Assembly: GCA_035369865.1 (NCBI GenBank)
Contig: DAOOVG010000010.1
Span: forward strand, 1-34,904
Direction of reading: 5' to 3'
Source: MVYY01 sp035369865
GTDB lineage: Bacteria; Bacteroidota; Bacteroidia; Bacteroidales; Paludibacteraceae
DNA length: 34,904 nt
Shown in pieces: positions 1-7,864 of the stretch. The position numbers and the translations under genes are program-made. A model generated the notes under the pieces. The model saw only the letters and a program-made list of their open reading frames with translations, made no database searches and had not been told where the DNA came from. Positions within the stretch are counted from its first letter, which is position 1. Each line of letters starts with the position of its first letter.

Positions 1-1
1 A

Positions 2-82
2 CCGATTTCAAGTCAAGAATTTACAATAGGAATTCATGCGGATAATCATTTAAAAAATTTTCTTTTCGATAGTTATTTATAA
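2..82 (+). CDS. C-terminal end of an unidentified gene (partial)
   Basis: An open frame enters from the left edge and stops with TAA at 80-82, giving about 26 residues ending in FLFDSYL. There is no start codon in the window and no motif I recognise. It could be the true end of a gene lying mainly outside the window, or chance open frame. The family cannot be named from this fragment. Confidence 0.25.
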   Translation, partial: PISSQEFTIGIHADNHLKNFLFDSYL

Positions 83-177
83 AGAAATGAATTTAGAATT
101 GAGAATTAAATCAGTATTTTTATTTTGCATCTGATTTGTTGACTTCTTATGTTTTAAGTTTACTTTCTTTTTGATTT

Positions 178-346
178 GTGTCAAAACAATTGAGTGGAGC
201 AATTATTGGCGTGTTCTATCAAGCGTTTATCTGCTGTTCGCTGGGGAGTAACTCGAGATTTATGGTTAGCATGGATTTTAACTATTTCTGTAAGTGCTTT
301 GATCGCAGCTATTATTTATTGGGCAGTTGGTCATTATTTGATTTAA
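178..346 (+). pseudogene. Decayed 3' end of a PiT-family inorganic phosphate transporter
   Basis: Two adjacent frames together read like the end of a PiT (PF01384) transporter. Bases 178-213 give a segment containing SGAIIGV. After a one-base remainder, the frame beginning at 215 gives SIKRLSAVRWGV, then a hydrophobic LAWILTISVSALIAAI helix, ending in TAA at 344-346. In intact PiT proteins these two blocks are contiguous, separated by about one residue, so about two bases have been lost near 214. In-frame stops lie just upstream of both pieces (172-174 and 191-193), and nothing upstream to 83 looks like the rest of the transporter. I therefore call it a truncated, frameshifted remnant, not a sequencing slip in an intact gene. 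A different sodium/phosphate transporter is intact at 30298-32127. Confidence 0.72.
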
Positions 347-514
347 AAGTTATTTTAAAGCACTATTAATTTTTTTAATATCTTGCTCTATATTTATTCG
401 GAAATTTGTGTGTAAATCAATAAATTATCTATTCTTCTATTGTTTCGGTGGAATTTACAAAAAATCATTTTAAAATTATTATTGGCAAAGTATAAAAAAT
501 TAGAATACTTTGTG

Positions 515-522
515 TAACTTTG
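515..522 (+). promoter_or_regulatory. Putative -7 box of the metK promoter
   Basis: TAACTTTG matches the Bacteroidota -7 consensus TAnnTTTG exactly. Transcription would begin near 528-530, a few bases before the riboswitch aptamer, which is where a leader RNA should start. A convincing -33 TTTG at 19-21 bp spacing is not visible; a TTG at 482-484 is too far from this box. Confidence 0.5.
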
Positions 523-537
523 TGCTGTCAAATTATA

Positions 538-587
538 TGTGGAAAGATTTGAGCTGCTTGCAACCACAGAAAAAAATGCTAAAATTG
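538..587 (+). promoter_or_regulatory. SAM-II (SAM_alpha) riboswitch aptamer upstream of metK
   Basis: The conserved blocks of the SAM-II family occur in order. A P1 strand TGTGG (538-542) pairs with CCACA (563-567). The loop contains GATTTGA, followed by GCTTGCAACCAC (555-566). An A-rich stretch and GCTAAA (578-583) follow; in SAM-II that element forms the pseudoknot and contacts the ligand. SAM-II is best known from Alphaproteobacteria ahead of methionine and SAM genes, and I believe it also occurs in Bacteroidota. The next gene is SAM synthetase, the expected target. The element sits just downstream of a matching promoter and about 100 nt before the start codon, farther than the usual near-RBS placement. 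Confidence 0.82.
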
Positions 588-639
588 CGTGCCATTTTCT
601 GCTTGCCATTTATAAGTATTTTCGAATCTTCCTGCCTGT

Positions 640-677
640 AATTTAAAATTCAACTACTATTTCAACAATTTTAAATT
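640..677 (+). promoter_or_regulatory. AT-rich hairpin just before the metK start, possible expression platform
   Basis: AATTTAAAATT (640-650) and AATTTTAAATT (667-677) are perfect 11-bp inverted repeats with a 16-nt loop, ending 9 nt before the ATG at 687. Part of the 3' arm, CAATTTTA (666-673), is also complementary to TAAAATTG (580-587), which overlaps the GCTAAA element of the riboswitch. The two pairings exclude each other, so this may be how the aptamer acts on translation initiation. The sequence is AT-only, so chance pairing is possible. Confidence 0.4.
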
Positions 678-686
678 ATTAAAATC

Positions 687-1967
687 ATGGCGTATTTATT
701 TAGTTCTGAATCGGTTTCTGAAGGACATCCCGACAAAGTAGCGGATCAAATTTCTGATGCATTAGTGGATAATTTTTTAGCATTGGATAAAAATTCAAAA
801 GTAGCATGTGAAACTCTTGTAACGACAGGACAAGTAATCATTGCAGGAGAAGTCAAAACAAATGCTTATGTAGATGTTCAATCTGTTGCCCGACAAACCA
901 TTAATAAAATAGGTTATACAAAAAGTGAATATATGTTTGCTGGAAACAGTTGTGGCGTATTATCTGCTTTGCATGAACAATCACCAGATATTGCTCGCGG
1001 TGTCGAGCGGGAAGATCCGATGGAACAAGGAGCAGGTGACCAGGGAATGATGTTTGGGTACGCTTGCAATGAAACCAACAATTATATGCCTATCGCTCTC
1101 GATATTGCTCATACATTAGTAAGCGAACTGGCAAAAATTCGTAAAGAAGGGAAGGAAATGACTTATCTTCGTCCTGATGCTAAATCTCAGGTAACTATTG
1201 AATATGATGATCACAATCGTCCTTTAAGAGTTCATACTATCATTGTTTCTACACAACATGATGAATTTATAAAAGTTGGTAATGGAAAAACTCAAGAAGA
1301 AGCTGATATAGAAATGCTTTCTGTTATTCAAAAAGATATTGAAAATATTTTGATTCCGAGAGTAAAAATAAAAGATCAACAATTTGAACGACTTTTTAAT
1401 GATGATTATCGTTTGTTAGTTAATCCTACTGGAAAATTTGTTATTGGAGGTCCACATGGAGATACAGGTTTAACAGGAAGAAAAATTATTGTGGATACTT
1501 ATGGAGGAAAAGTAGCTCATGGAGGAGGAGCTTTTTCAGGAAAAGATCCCTCAAAAGTAGATCGTTCGGCTGCATATGCTGTCCGTCATATTGCCAAAAA
1601 TATGGTTGCTGCAGGAATAGCCGATGAAGTATTGATACAAATTGCATATGCAATTGGAGTGTCTAAACCTATTAATTTTTGCATAAATACCTTTGGCACA
1701 GCTAAAATTAAATGGAGCGATGAAGAAATTTCGAAAAAAATCGAAAAGCTTTTTGATTTGCGTCCAAAAGCCATTGAAGAAAGTTTAAAATTACGTAATC
1801 CAATTTACGAAGAAACTGCAGCCTATGGACATTTTGGAAGAACCCCCGTTGAAGTAAAAAAATATTTTCAAGATGGGAATGGCAATAAAATTTCACATAT
1901 TGTAGAACTTTTCACTTGGGAAAAATTGGACAAAGTAGAAGAAATCCGAAAAGCTTTTCAACTTTGA
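687..1967 (+). CDS. metK: S-adenosylmethionine synthase
   Basis: This makes S-adenosylmethionine from methionine and ATP in the cytoplasm, supplying all methyltransferases, including RsmI encoded in this window. The 426-residue product has the full three-domain MetK layout. GHPDK at residues 13-17 contains the catalytic His, GAGDQG lies at 115-120, GGPHGDTGLTGRK is around 254-266, and the phosphate-binding loop GGGAFSGKD is at 279-287. The length fits the slightly long Bacteroidota form. The ATG at 687 directly precedes the family N-terminus (AYLFSSESVSEGHPDK). The gene is monocistronic, with a SAM-II riboswitch in its leader (538-587) and a bidirectional terminator just after the stop. Feedback repression by SAM is therefore likely. 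Confidence 0.98.
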   Translation: MAYLFSSESVSEGHPDKVADQISDALVDNFLALDKNSKVACETLVTTGQVIIAGEVKTNAYVDVQSVARQTINKIGYTKSEYMFAGNSCGVLSALHEQSPDIARGVEREDPMEQGAGDQGMMFGYACNETNNYMPIALDIAHTLVSELAKIRKEGKEMTYLRPDAKSQVTIEYDDHNRPLRVHTIIVSTQHDEFIKVGNGKTQEEADIEMLSVIQKDIENILIPRVKIKDQQFERLFNDDYRLLVNPTGKFVIGGPHGDTGLTGRKIIVDTYGGKVAHGGGAFSGKDPSKVDRSAAYAVRHIAKNMVAAGIADEVLIQIAYAIGVSKPINFCINTFGTAKIKWSDEEISKKIEKLFDLRPKAIEESLKLRNPIYEETAAYGHFGRTPVEVKKYFQDGNGNKISHIVELFTWEKLDKVEEIRKAFQL

Positions 1968-1992
1968 TTTCTTTTTTATATAAAATGAAAAT

Positions 1993-2033
1993 AAAAAAAC
2001 CGTTACTATTTTCTATTAGTGAACGGTTTTTTT
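1993..2033. terminator. Bidirectional intrinsic terminator between metK and the SPOR lipoprotein gene
   Basis: AACCGTTACT and AGTGAACGGTT form a hairpin with one mismatch, flanked by an A run on the left and a T run on the right. It can therefore end transcription from both convergent genes. Confidence 0.85.
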
Positions 2034-2056
2034 AATATCGATTTTGAAAGATAATT

Positions 2057-2548
2057 TTATTTTTGTATCAAAACCCACGCATCAGGGAATCTATTTTTTA
2101 TTTGATTGATACGTGCATGAGCTTGATTATAATCATTAAAGGAATCAATAATTACCCTGTACATTCCTTGTTCATTGATTACGATTAGAGAATTATTACC
2201 TTCTTGTTTTAATGTGCTTTGTAAGCCTTTCGCATTTGACAAGTTTTTAAAACTTCCAACTACTACATGATATTTGTAACTTAAAGCATCATGATTTGTT
2301 TCACCTTCAGCCAAATTAAAGCTTTCTTTACGTGTAACTTCTGGTATATTAGTTTCGGTCTCTGAAGGCGGAGTAGTTACAACAACAGGAGCAGTAGTTT
2401 CTGAAGGAGTAGTAGAAGCAGAGGTGGTGGTAGCTTTTACATTTGCTCCAGGAATTTCTGTCACCTTTTGTTTTGATTTGCAACCAGAGAAAGCTATTGT
2501 CATGAGCGACAATATTATTAAACAGTTCAAAAAATTTCTGATTTTCAT
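2057..2548 (-). CDS. SPOR-domain lipoprotein
   Basis: This is a 163-residue predicted lipoprotein. The N-terminal signal ends in a lipobox (AFSGC, lipidated Cys23). A Ser/Thr/Pro-rich flexible linker spans about residues 36-70, and a SPOR domain (PF05036) covers about 91-162, starting YKYHVVVGSF with the typical alternating strand and helix pattern. SPOR domains bind septal peptidoglycan strands lacking stem peptides, so the protein is probably tethered to a membrane and directed to the cell wall or division site. The gene stands alone, converging on metK with a shared terminator. Its own promoter is visible at 2589-2620, giving a leader of about 34 nt. The exact role is unknown; many Bacteroidota encode such orphan SPOR lipoproteins. 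Confidence 0.88.
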   Translation of the reverse strand: MKIRNFLNCLIILSLMTIAFSGCKSKQKVTEIPGANVKATTTSASTTPSETTAPVVVTTPPSETETNIPEVTRKESFNLAEGETNHDALSYKYHVVVGSFKNLSNAKGLQSTLKQEGNNSLIVINEQGMYRVIIDSFNDYNQAHARINQIKNRFPDAWVLIQK

Positions 2549-2588
2549 ATTGATTTTTTTTATGATTATAAAACGTGCTTTTCCATTG

Positions 2589-2620
2589 CAAAGATGGAAA
2601 CAAAATTAGAAATATACAAA
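2589..2620 (-). promoter_or_regulatory. Promoter of the SPOR lipoprotein gene
   Basis: Read on the minus strand there is a -33 TTTG (2617-2620), a 20-bp spacer and a -7 box CATCTTTG (2589-2596) followed by C. This differs from TAnnTTTG only at the first base. Transcription would begin near 2582, about 34 nt before the ATG. Confidence 0.55.
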
Positions 2621-2917
2621 ATTTTATGATTTTATTTTATCCAATTTTTTGAGTTCGATGTTCATAAATCTACTCATAAAAGATTGCTTTGCTAATCTTT
2701 TAAAAGTCAGCATTGATATTCAACAACTTACAAACCGTAAAACCCTTAAAATTAATTTGTCAGAGTTATTCATTATTTTCAAAAAAGCATAGTTTTTTAA
2801 TAGTCAGAAGAATCAAGGATTTTTCTAATAAAAAAGGAAAATACTTTGTATCCTTTCAATATTCATTTTTTTTTGCGAAATTTGCAGCTTTAATTGAGTT
2901 AAGTTATTATAAGCAAA
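2621..2917. other. Gene-free region upstream of pyrG
   Basis: No convincing gene or RNA. A -7-like GAAATTTGC at 2877-2885 may be the pyrG promoter, with transcription starting near 2891 and a leader of about 27 nt. No good -33 element lies at the expected distance. Confidence 0.4.
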
Positions 2918-4540
2918 GTGAAAGATACCAAGTATATTTTCGTAACGGGCGGCGTTGTTTCTTCATTAGGTAAAGGCATTATTGCTGCCTCAATAGGTAA
3001 ATTATTGCAATCAAGAGGTTTTAAGGTAACCAATCAAAAAATTGATCCGTATATCAATATCGATCCAGGAACTTTAAATCCTTATGAACATGGCGAATGT
3101 TACGTCACAGTAGATGGACACGAAGCCGATCTGGATTTAGGTCATTACGAGCGATTTTTAAATATTGAAACGCATAAGGAAAATAATTTTACTACAGGAC
3201 GAATTTATCAGACAGTTATTGAAAAAGAACGAAGAGGAGATTATTTGGGAAAAACTGTACAGGTAATACCTCACATCACTGACGAAATTAAACGCAATAT
3301 TAAATTATTAGGCAGTAGAGAGGGGTACGATTTTGTCATTACTGAAATAGGTGGGACAGTAGGCGATATTGAATCCTTGCCCTACATTGAAAGTGTACGT
3401 CAATTACGTTGGGAACTGGGTAAAAATTGCCTTGTCGTTCATTTAACTTATGTGCCTTATATTACTGCTGCACAGGAATTAAAAACTAAACCCACTCAAC
3501 ATTCTGTAAAAACTTTACAGGAACAGGGAGTACAACCTGATATTATTGTTTTACGAACAGAACATAATATTCCTGCTGATTTACGAAAAAAAGTAGCCTT
3601 ATTTTGCAATGTGGAGCCATCGGCGGTTATGCAATCTATTGATGTTTCAACTATTTACAGAGTACCATTGAATATGCACGAAGAAAAGCTGGATGAAATT
3701 CTTTTGAGTAAAATGGGATTCGATTTAACTAAAACACCTTCTGCTGATCTGGATAAATGGAGACATTTTGTAGAAAAACTTGAAAATGCAAAAGATGAAA
3801 TTCATATCGCTCTGATAGGAAAATATGTTCAACTTCCAGATGCTTACAAATCTATCACCGAATCCCTTCTCCAGGCATGTGCTTATAACGATAAAAAATT
3901 ACAACTGGACCTAATTTTATCAGATAAATTAAATGAAGATAATGTGGCAAAAAAATTAGCCAATGCTGATGGAGTAATTATAGCGCCAGGTTTTGGGCAA
4001 CGAGGAATAGAAGGAAAATTTGCAGCTATAAAATATACTCGTGAACATAACATTCCCACATTGGGAATTTGTTTGGGAATGCAATGTATGGCTATTGAAT
4101 TTGCTCGAAATGTATTGGGTTACGCTGATGCGAATAGTACAGAGTTTGACCCCACTACATCTCATAATGTAGTGGATATTATGGAAGAGCAAAAAAACAT
4201 ATTAAATCTTGGTGGAAGTATGCGAGTGGGAGCTTATCTGTGCTCTTTAAAAAAAGGAACGAAAGTTTATGAAATTTATCAAACGGATAATATTTATGAG
4301 CGTCATCGACATCGTTTTGAATTTAATAATGACTATAAGGAAGAATTTGAAAAAGCCGGAATGATTTGTAGCGGTATCAATCCAGTTTCTAACCTCGTAG
4401 AAACAATTGAATTACAATCGCATAACTGGTATATTGGCGTTCAATTTCATCCAGAATATCATAGTACAGTAGTGAATCCTCATCCGCTCTTCATTAGTTT
4501 TATTAAAGCAGCTATCGAAAAACAAAATAAAAAACTTTAA
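2918..4540 (+). CDS. pyrG: CTP synthase (glutamine-hydrolysing)
   Basis: This converts UTP to CTP using ATP and ammonia released from glutamine, the last step of pyrimidine nucleotide synthesis. The 540-residue protein has both domains. The N-terminal synthetase begins KYIFVTGGVVSSLGKG and carries the Mg/ATP-binding segment NIDPGTLNPYEHGE. The C-terminal class I glutamine amidotransferase has the catalytic triad Cys385 (in GICLGMQC), His511 and Glu513 (in GVQFHPEY). The start is GTG at 2918. No ATG nearby gives the family N-terminus, and the GTG places it exactly. The gene lies 43 bp upstream of yidC in the same direction, a pyrG-yidC pairing that I recall as common in Bacteroidota, so the two are probably co-transcribed. 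Confidence 0.97.
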   Translation: MKDTKYIFVTGGVVSSLGKGIIAASIGKLLQSRGFKVTNQKIDPYINIDPGTLNPYEHGECYVTVDGHEADLDLGHYERFLNIETHKENNFTTGRIYQTVIEKERRGDYLGKTVQVIPHITDEIKRNIKLLGSREGYDFVITEIGGTVGDIESLPYIESVRQLRWELGKNCLVVHLTYVPYITAAQELKTKPTQHSVKTLQEQGVQPDIIVLRTEHNIPADLRKKVALFCNVEPSAVMQSIDVSTIYRVPLNMHEEKLDEILLSKMGFDLTKTPSADLDKWRHFVEKLENAKDEIHIALIGKYVQLPDAYKSITESLLQACAYNDKKLQLDLILSDKLNEDNVAKKLANADGVIIAPGFGQRGIEGKFAAIKYTREHNIPTLGICLGMQCMAIEFARNVLGYADANSTEFDPTTSHNVVDIMEEQKNILNLGGSMRVGAYLCSLKKGTKVYEIYQTDNIYERHRHRFEFNNDYKEEFEKAGMICSGINPVSNLVETIELQSHNWYIGVQFHPEYHSTVVNPHPLFISFIKAAIEKQNKKL

Positions 4541-4583
4541 TTTTTTAACAGTAAGGGAAAGAAGAGGTTGAAATTTATAAAAT

Positions 4584-6488
4584 ATGGATAAAAATACGTT
4601 TATAGGTTTTTTGTTGATTGCGGTCATTCTCATTGTGTTTTCGTGGTTAAACAGGCCATCGCCCGAAATGATTGAAAAACAAAAACGATACAATGATTCC
4701 ATTGCAAGAGTTCAGCAGATAAAAGAAGAAAGTGAAGCTGTAAAACATCAGGCTGATTCTTTACTGAAATCACCTTTACTCAAAAAAGATTCACTGACCA
4801 ATTTTATTCTCGAAGATGCTTATGGAGATTTTGGCATAGCTGCTGTGGGAGAAGAAAAATTTATCACGATTGAAAATGAATTTTTAAAGATTACTTTTAC
4901 TAATAAAGGAGCTCAAATTTATTCGGTGGAGCTGAAAGATTACCGCCGCCACGATTCTTTGCCTTTAATATTATTTGAAGGAAAAGAAAACAAAATGAAT
5001 TTTACTTTTATTACCAATAACAATCGTATTGTCAATACAGAAAATTTGTATTTCGAACCTCTCCCTGAAATTAAAAAGGACAAAAATGGAAATCAAACTA
5101 TTATTTTTCGTCTGAAAACTACTGGAGAAGGTTATCTGGATTTTGTCTATACAATTCCTCCTAAGGATTATATGATAGGCTTTGGTATTAAAGCTTATCA
5201 TATGAATAATGTTTTGCCAGCAAGCATTAATTCGCTTGAAATGCAATGGATTTCAAAAATTCGTCAACAGGAAAAAGGACGGCAATTTGAATCACGTTAC
5301 TCAATGATTCAATATAAATATTTATCAGACGACACAGAAAAACTTAATCCTAATAAAGACGACAGCAAAGAAATAACTAATAAAATAAAATGGATTGCTT
5401 TTAAAGATCAGTTTTTTAGCAGTGTTTTGATTGCAGAAGATGCTTTCACCTCAACCACATTAAAAAGTACAATAGAAAAAACGGACTCACCTTATTTAAA
5501 ATCATGCAGTGCTGAAATGACGGTACCTTTTGATATTTCAGGCAAAGAACCGACTGTATTTCGGATGTACTTTGGTCCTAATAAGTTTAATATTCTTGCA
5601 AGTTATGACAAGGGCGTAGATAAAAATGAAAAATTAAAGCTTCAAAGTTTAGTGCCGCTTGGTTGGGGAATTTTTGGATGGATTAATCGTTTTCTTATTA
5701 TTCCAATGTTCAACTTTTTTAGTAAATTTATTAGTAATTACGGAATTATTATTCTTTTAATGACCATTGTTATTAAGATTATAATTTTCCCGCTTACTTA
5801 TAAATCTTATACTTCGAGTGCAAAAATGCGTGTTTTGAAACCAGAAATAGATGAAATTTACAAACGTATTCCTCCAGAAAAAGCAGCAGAACGTCAAAAA
5901 GCAGTGATGGAATTATATTCAAGAGTAGGCATTAGCCCGATGAGTGGGTGCATTCCAGCTTTACTGCAAATTCCTATTTTGTTTGCGATGTTTAGCTTTT
6001 TCCCTGCTTCCATCGAGCTCAGACAGCAAAGATTTCTTTGGGCTGAAGATCTTTCCACTTATGATTCTATTTTAAACTGGAATGCTTATATTCCCATTAT
6101 TACTCCTTATTTTGGAAACCATATTAGCTTGTTTTGTTTGTTGATGACCATCAGCAGTATTGTAGCAACCCGGTTAAATATGGCTAATTCTACACCTTCC
6201 GATCAGCCGGGTGGAAATCTGATGAAGTGGATGATGTATTTGATGCCCGTGATGTTTATGTTTATATTCAACAATTATTCGGCAGCATTGAGTTATTACT
6301 ATTTCATTTCCACTTTAATCACTATCATTCAAACCTATGTTATCCGCAAAATGGTTGATGAAAAAAAATTATTGGCAGAATTGCATGCTAAACGCAATAC
6401 TAAAAAGCCTGTCAAAAAAAGTAGTTTCATTGAGCGTTTAGAAAAAATGCAACGCGAGCAAGAAAAAGCTTTGAAAAACAGAAAATAA
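4584..6488 (+). CDS. yidC: Membrane protein insertase YidC/Oxa1
   Basis: This inserts and folds inner-membrane proteins, alone or with SecYEG. The 634-residue protein has an N-terminal membrane anchor (about residues 6-22), a long periplasmic domain (about 80-340) with the beta-sandwich typical of Gram-negative YidC, and a C-terminal Oxa1/60K domain from about residue 355. That domain starts at the amphipathic GWGIFGWINRFLIIPMF helix, has five predicted membrane helices and keeps the cytoplasmic loop KMRVLKPEIDEIYKRIP. The tail is strongly basic (KRNTKKPVKKSS...KALKNRK), consistent with ribosome contact. It follows pyrG by 43 bp and is followed by the GldB-like gene after 79 bp, so the three may form one operon ending at the terminator at 7577-7625. 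Confidence 0.97.
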   Translation: MDKNTFIGFLLIAVILIVFSWLNRPSPEMIEKQKRYNDSIARVQQIKEESEAVKHQADSLLKSPLLKKDSLTNFILEDAYGDFGIAAVGEEKFITIENEFLKITFTNKGAQIYSVELKDYRRHDSLPLILFEGKENKMNFTFITNNNRIVNTENLYFEPLPEIKKDKNGNQTIIFRLKTTGEGYLDFVYTIPPKDYMIGFGIKAYHMNNVLPASINSLEMQWISKIRQQEKGRQFESRYSMIQYKYLSDDTEKLNPNKDDSKEITNKIKWIAFKDQFFSSVLIAEDAFTSTTLKSTIEKTDSPYLKSCSAEMTVPFDISGKEPTVFRMYFGPNKFNILASYDKGVDKNEKLKLQSLVPLGWGIFGWINRFLIIPMFNFFSKFISNYGIIILLMTIVIKIIIFPLTYKSYTSSAKMRVLKPEIDEIYKRIPPEKAAERQKAVMELYSRVGISPMSGCIPALLQIPILFAMFSFFPASIELRQQRFLWAEDLSTYDSILNWNAYIPIITPYFGNHISLFCLLMTISSIVATRLNMANSTPSDQPGGNLMKWMMYLMPVMFMFIFNNYSAALSYYYFISTLITIIQTYVIRKMVDEKKLLAELHAKRNTKKPVKKSSFIERLEKMQREQEKALKNRK

Positions 6489-6567
6489 GTTTTGTATCTC
6501 GGCTAACTTAAACAGAAAGTAGAAAAATATTATTTTCGTTGTTCATTTTTTAAAATTTATTTTCCCT

Positions 6568-7578
6568 ATGAAATTCAAAGGAATTATTTTCACAAGTATT
6601 GTTATTACTTTGCTTTTTTGTTCGTGTAAAAAAACAAATCGTTTTGCCATAAACACTTCAAAAGATAGGATAAAAGTGGTTATTCAACGGTTTGATAAAG
6701 ATTTGATTTTACTTGATACAATCAATACAGAAGTTGGTGTTAAACAATTATATCAAAAATATCCTGATTTTTTCCCCTTTTATATTTCTTCTATTCTGGA
6801 AAGGGACCCACAAGATACTTTAAAAATCTGCGATTTAATAAAAAACTTCTTAAAAGATACCACTTTTGTAAAGGTAAATAAAAAAGTGCTTGAAGAATAT
6901 GCCGATGTTTCTGATATTGAAACAACTCTTTCCACCGCTTTTACTTATACTCATTATTATTTTCCTGAAATCAAACTCCCAACTGTCTATTTTTTTGTTT
7001 CAGGATTTAATCGGGCTATTTTATGGAACGACCATTTAATTGGTATTGGAACGGATTTATATTTGGGCAACGATTATCCGCTCTATAAAGAAATTACTTA
7101 TGAATACATGATTTATAATATGCGACGTGAATGCATTCCTGCTGATATTGTTTCTACCTTGCTGGTCAATTCCTTTCCAATGAAAAGTTCTCAGGATCGT
7201 TTGATTGAAAACATGCTTTATCGCGGAAAAATCATGTATTTATTGTCTATTTTTTTACCTGAAGAAAAACCGACAGATTTGATAGGTTATACTCCTACTC
7301 AATGGGAATGGTGTAAAAAACACGAAAAAGAAATTTGGGCAAGTGTTATTGAACAAAAAGCATTATTCTCGTCCAATTCTAAAATTATTGGAGCATTTAT
7401 AAACGATGCTCCATTTACTGCACCCATCTCGCAGGATTCTCCTGGACGACTTGGCACGTGGATAGGCTGGCAGATTATAAAAAGTTATATGGAAACAAAT
7501 AAAAATGTGGATTTGAGGCAGCTTATGAATGAAAGAAATTATGAAAAATTGCTTGAAAATTCCAATTATTATCCATAA
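6568..7578 (+). CDS. gldB: GldB-like lipoprotein
   Basis: This is a 336-residue predicted lipoprotein with signal peptide and lipobox (LLFCSC, Cys20). The mature part resembles the GldB family of Bacteroidota: an early segment KVVIQRFDKDLI, then YPDFFPFYISSIL, then a middle region PTVYFFVSGFNRAI and a late conserved stretch PGRLGTWIGWQIIKSYMETN. GldB is required for gliding and type IX secretion in Flavobacterium, but homologues occur in non-gliding Bacteroidales, where the role is unclear. No other gld or por genes are in the window. The symbol is given by family resemblance only. The gene follows yidC by 79 bp and ends at a strong hairpin terminator. Confidence 0.72.
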   Translation: MKFKGIIFTSIVITLLFCSCKKTNRFAINTSKDRIKVVIQRFDKDLILLDTINTEVGVKQLYQKYPDFFPFYISSILERDPQDTLKICDLIKNFLKDTTFVKVNKKVLEEYADVSDIETTLSTAFTYTHYYFPEIKLPTVYFFVSGFNRAILWNDHLIGIGTDLYLGNDYPLYKEITYEYMIYNMRRECIPADIVSTLLVNSFPMKSSQDRLIENMLYRGKIMYLLSIFLPEEKPTDLIGYTPTQWEWCKKHEKEIWASVIEQKALFSSNSKIIGAFINDAPFTAPISQDSPGRLGTWIGWQIIKSYMETNKNVDLRQLMNERNYEKLLENSNYYP

Positions 7579-7625
7579 AAAAACGGCTTACTCTTTTACA
7601 GAAAAGAATAAGCCGCATTATTTTA
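7577..7625. terminator. Intrinsic terminator between the GldB-like gene and ferredoxin
   Basis: CGGCTTACTCTTTT (7584-7597) pairs with AAAAGAATAAGCCG (7602-7615) with a single mismatch and a four-base loop. An A run precedes it and T-rich sequence follows. It lies between convergent genes and can serve both. Confidence 0.8.
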
Positions 7626-7631
7626 AAAAAA

Positions 7632-7805
7632 TTAATTCCCACCAGGTATAATTGCTTCTGATGGACAAACATCAGCACAGACTCCACAATCTGTACATAC
7701 TTCGGGGTCTATTACATAAATATCACCTTCTGATATTGCATCTACTGGACATTCAGTAATACACGATCCACAAGCAATACAATCTTCTGTAATTACGTAA
7801 GCCAT
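7632..7805 (-). CDS. Bacterial-type 2[4Fe-4S] ferredoxin, 57 residues
   Basis: Reading 7805 to 7632 on the minus strand gives a 57-residue protein with two cluster-binding motifs: CIACGSCITECP (residues 9-20) and CTDCGVCADVCP (37-48). These form the pseudo-twofold 2[4Fe-4S] clostridial-type fold. It starts MAYVITEDC and ends at TAA. It is a small soluble low-potential electron carrier, the usual partner of pyruvate or 2-oxoglutarate:ferredoxin oxidoreductases, hydrogenases and Rnf complexes. The gene stands alone with its own promoter (7837-7864) and shares a convergent terminator with the GldB-like gene. A fossil resembling a 2-oxoacid:ferredoxin oxidoreductase subunit occurs at 29986-30111, but intact partners must lie outside the window. 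Confidence 0.96.
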   Translation of the reverse strand: MAYVITEDCIACGSCITECPVDAISEGDIYVIDPEVCTDCGVCADVCPSEAIIPGGN

Positions 7806-7836
7806 TTTTCTATTTTTTATTTTAAATAATTTACTG

Positions 7837-7864
7837 CAAAATTACACATTATTTCTATATCAAA
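7837..7864 (-). promoter_or_regulatory. Promoter of the ferredoxin gene
   Basis: On the minus strand, TTTG (7861-7864) is followed after 16 bp by TAATTTTG (7837-7844), an exact TAnnTTTG -7 box. The spacer is a little short. Transcription would start near 7830, about 25 nt before the ATG. Confidence 0.55.

Noticed and set aside
394..609. 71-residue minus-strand open frame
   Set aside because: It runs antisense through the metK promoter and the SAM-II aptamer, and its product looks random.
533..615. SAM-I riboswitch reading of the metK leader (outer stem TTATATGTGG / CCATTTATAA plus GCAACC and TGCTAA)
   Set aside because: SAM-I core features (full P3/P4 and the GAUAAGAG closing strand) are missing, whereas SAM-II blocks and spacing fit in order.
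2713..2973. 86-residue plus-strand open frame before pyrG
   Set aside because: It overlaps the pyrG start in another frame, is Phe/Tyr/Ser-rich low-complexity sequence, and has no family resemblance.
4412..4702. 96-residue minus-strand open frame across the pyrG-yidC junction
   Set aside because: It is antisense to two certain genes, with no promoter or motif.
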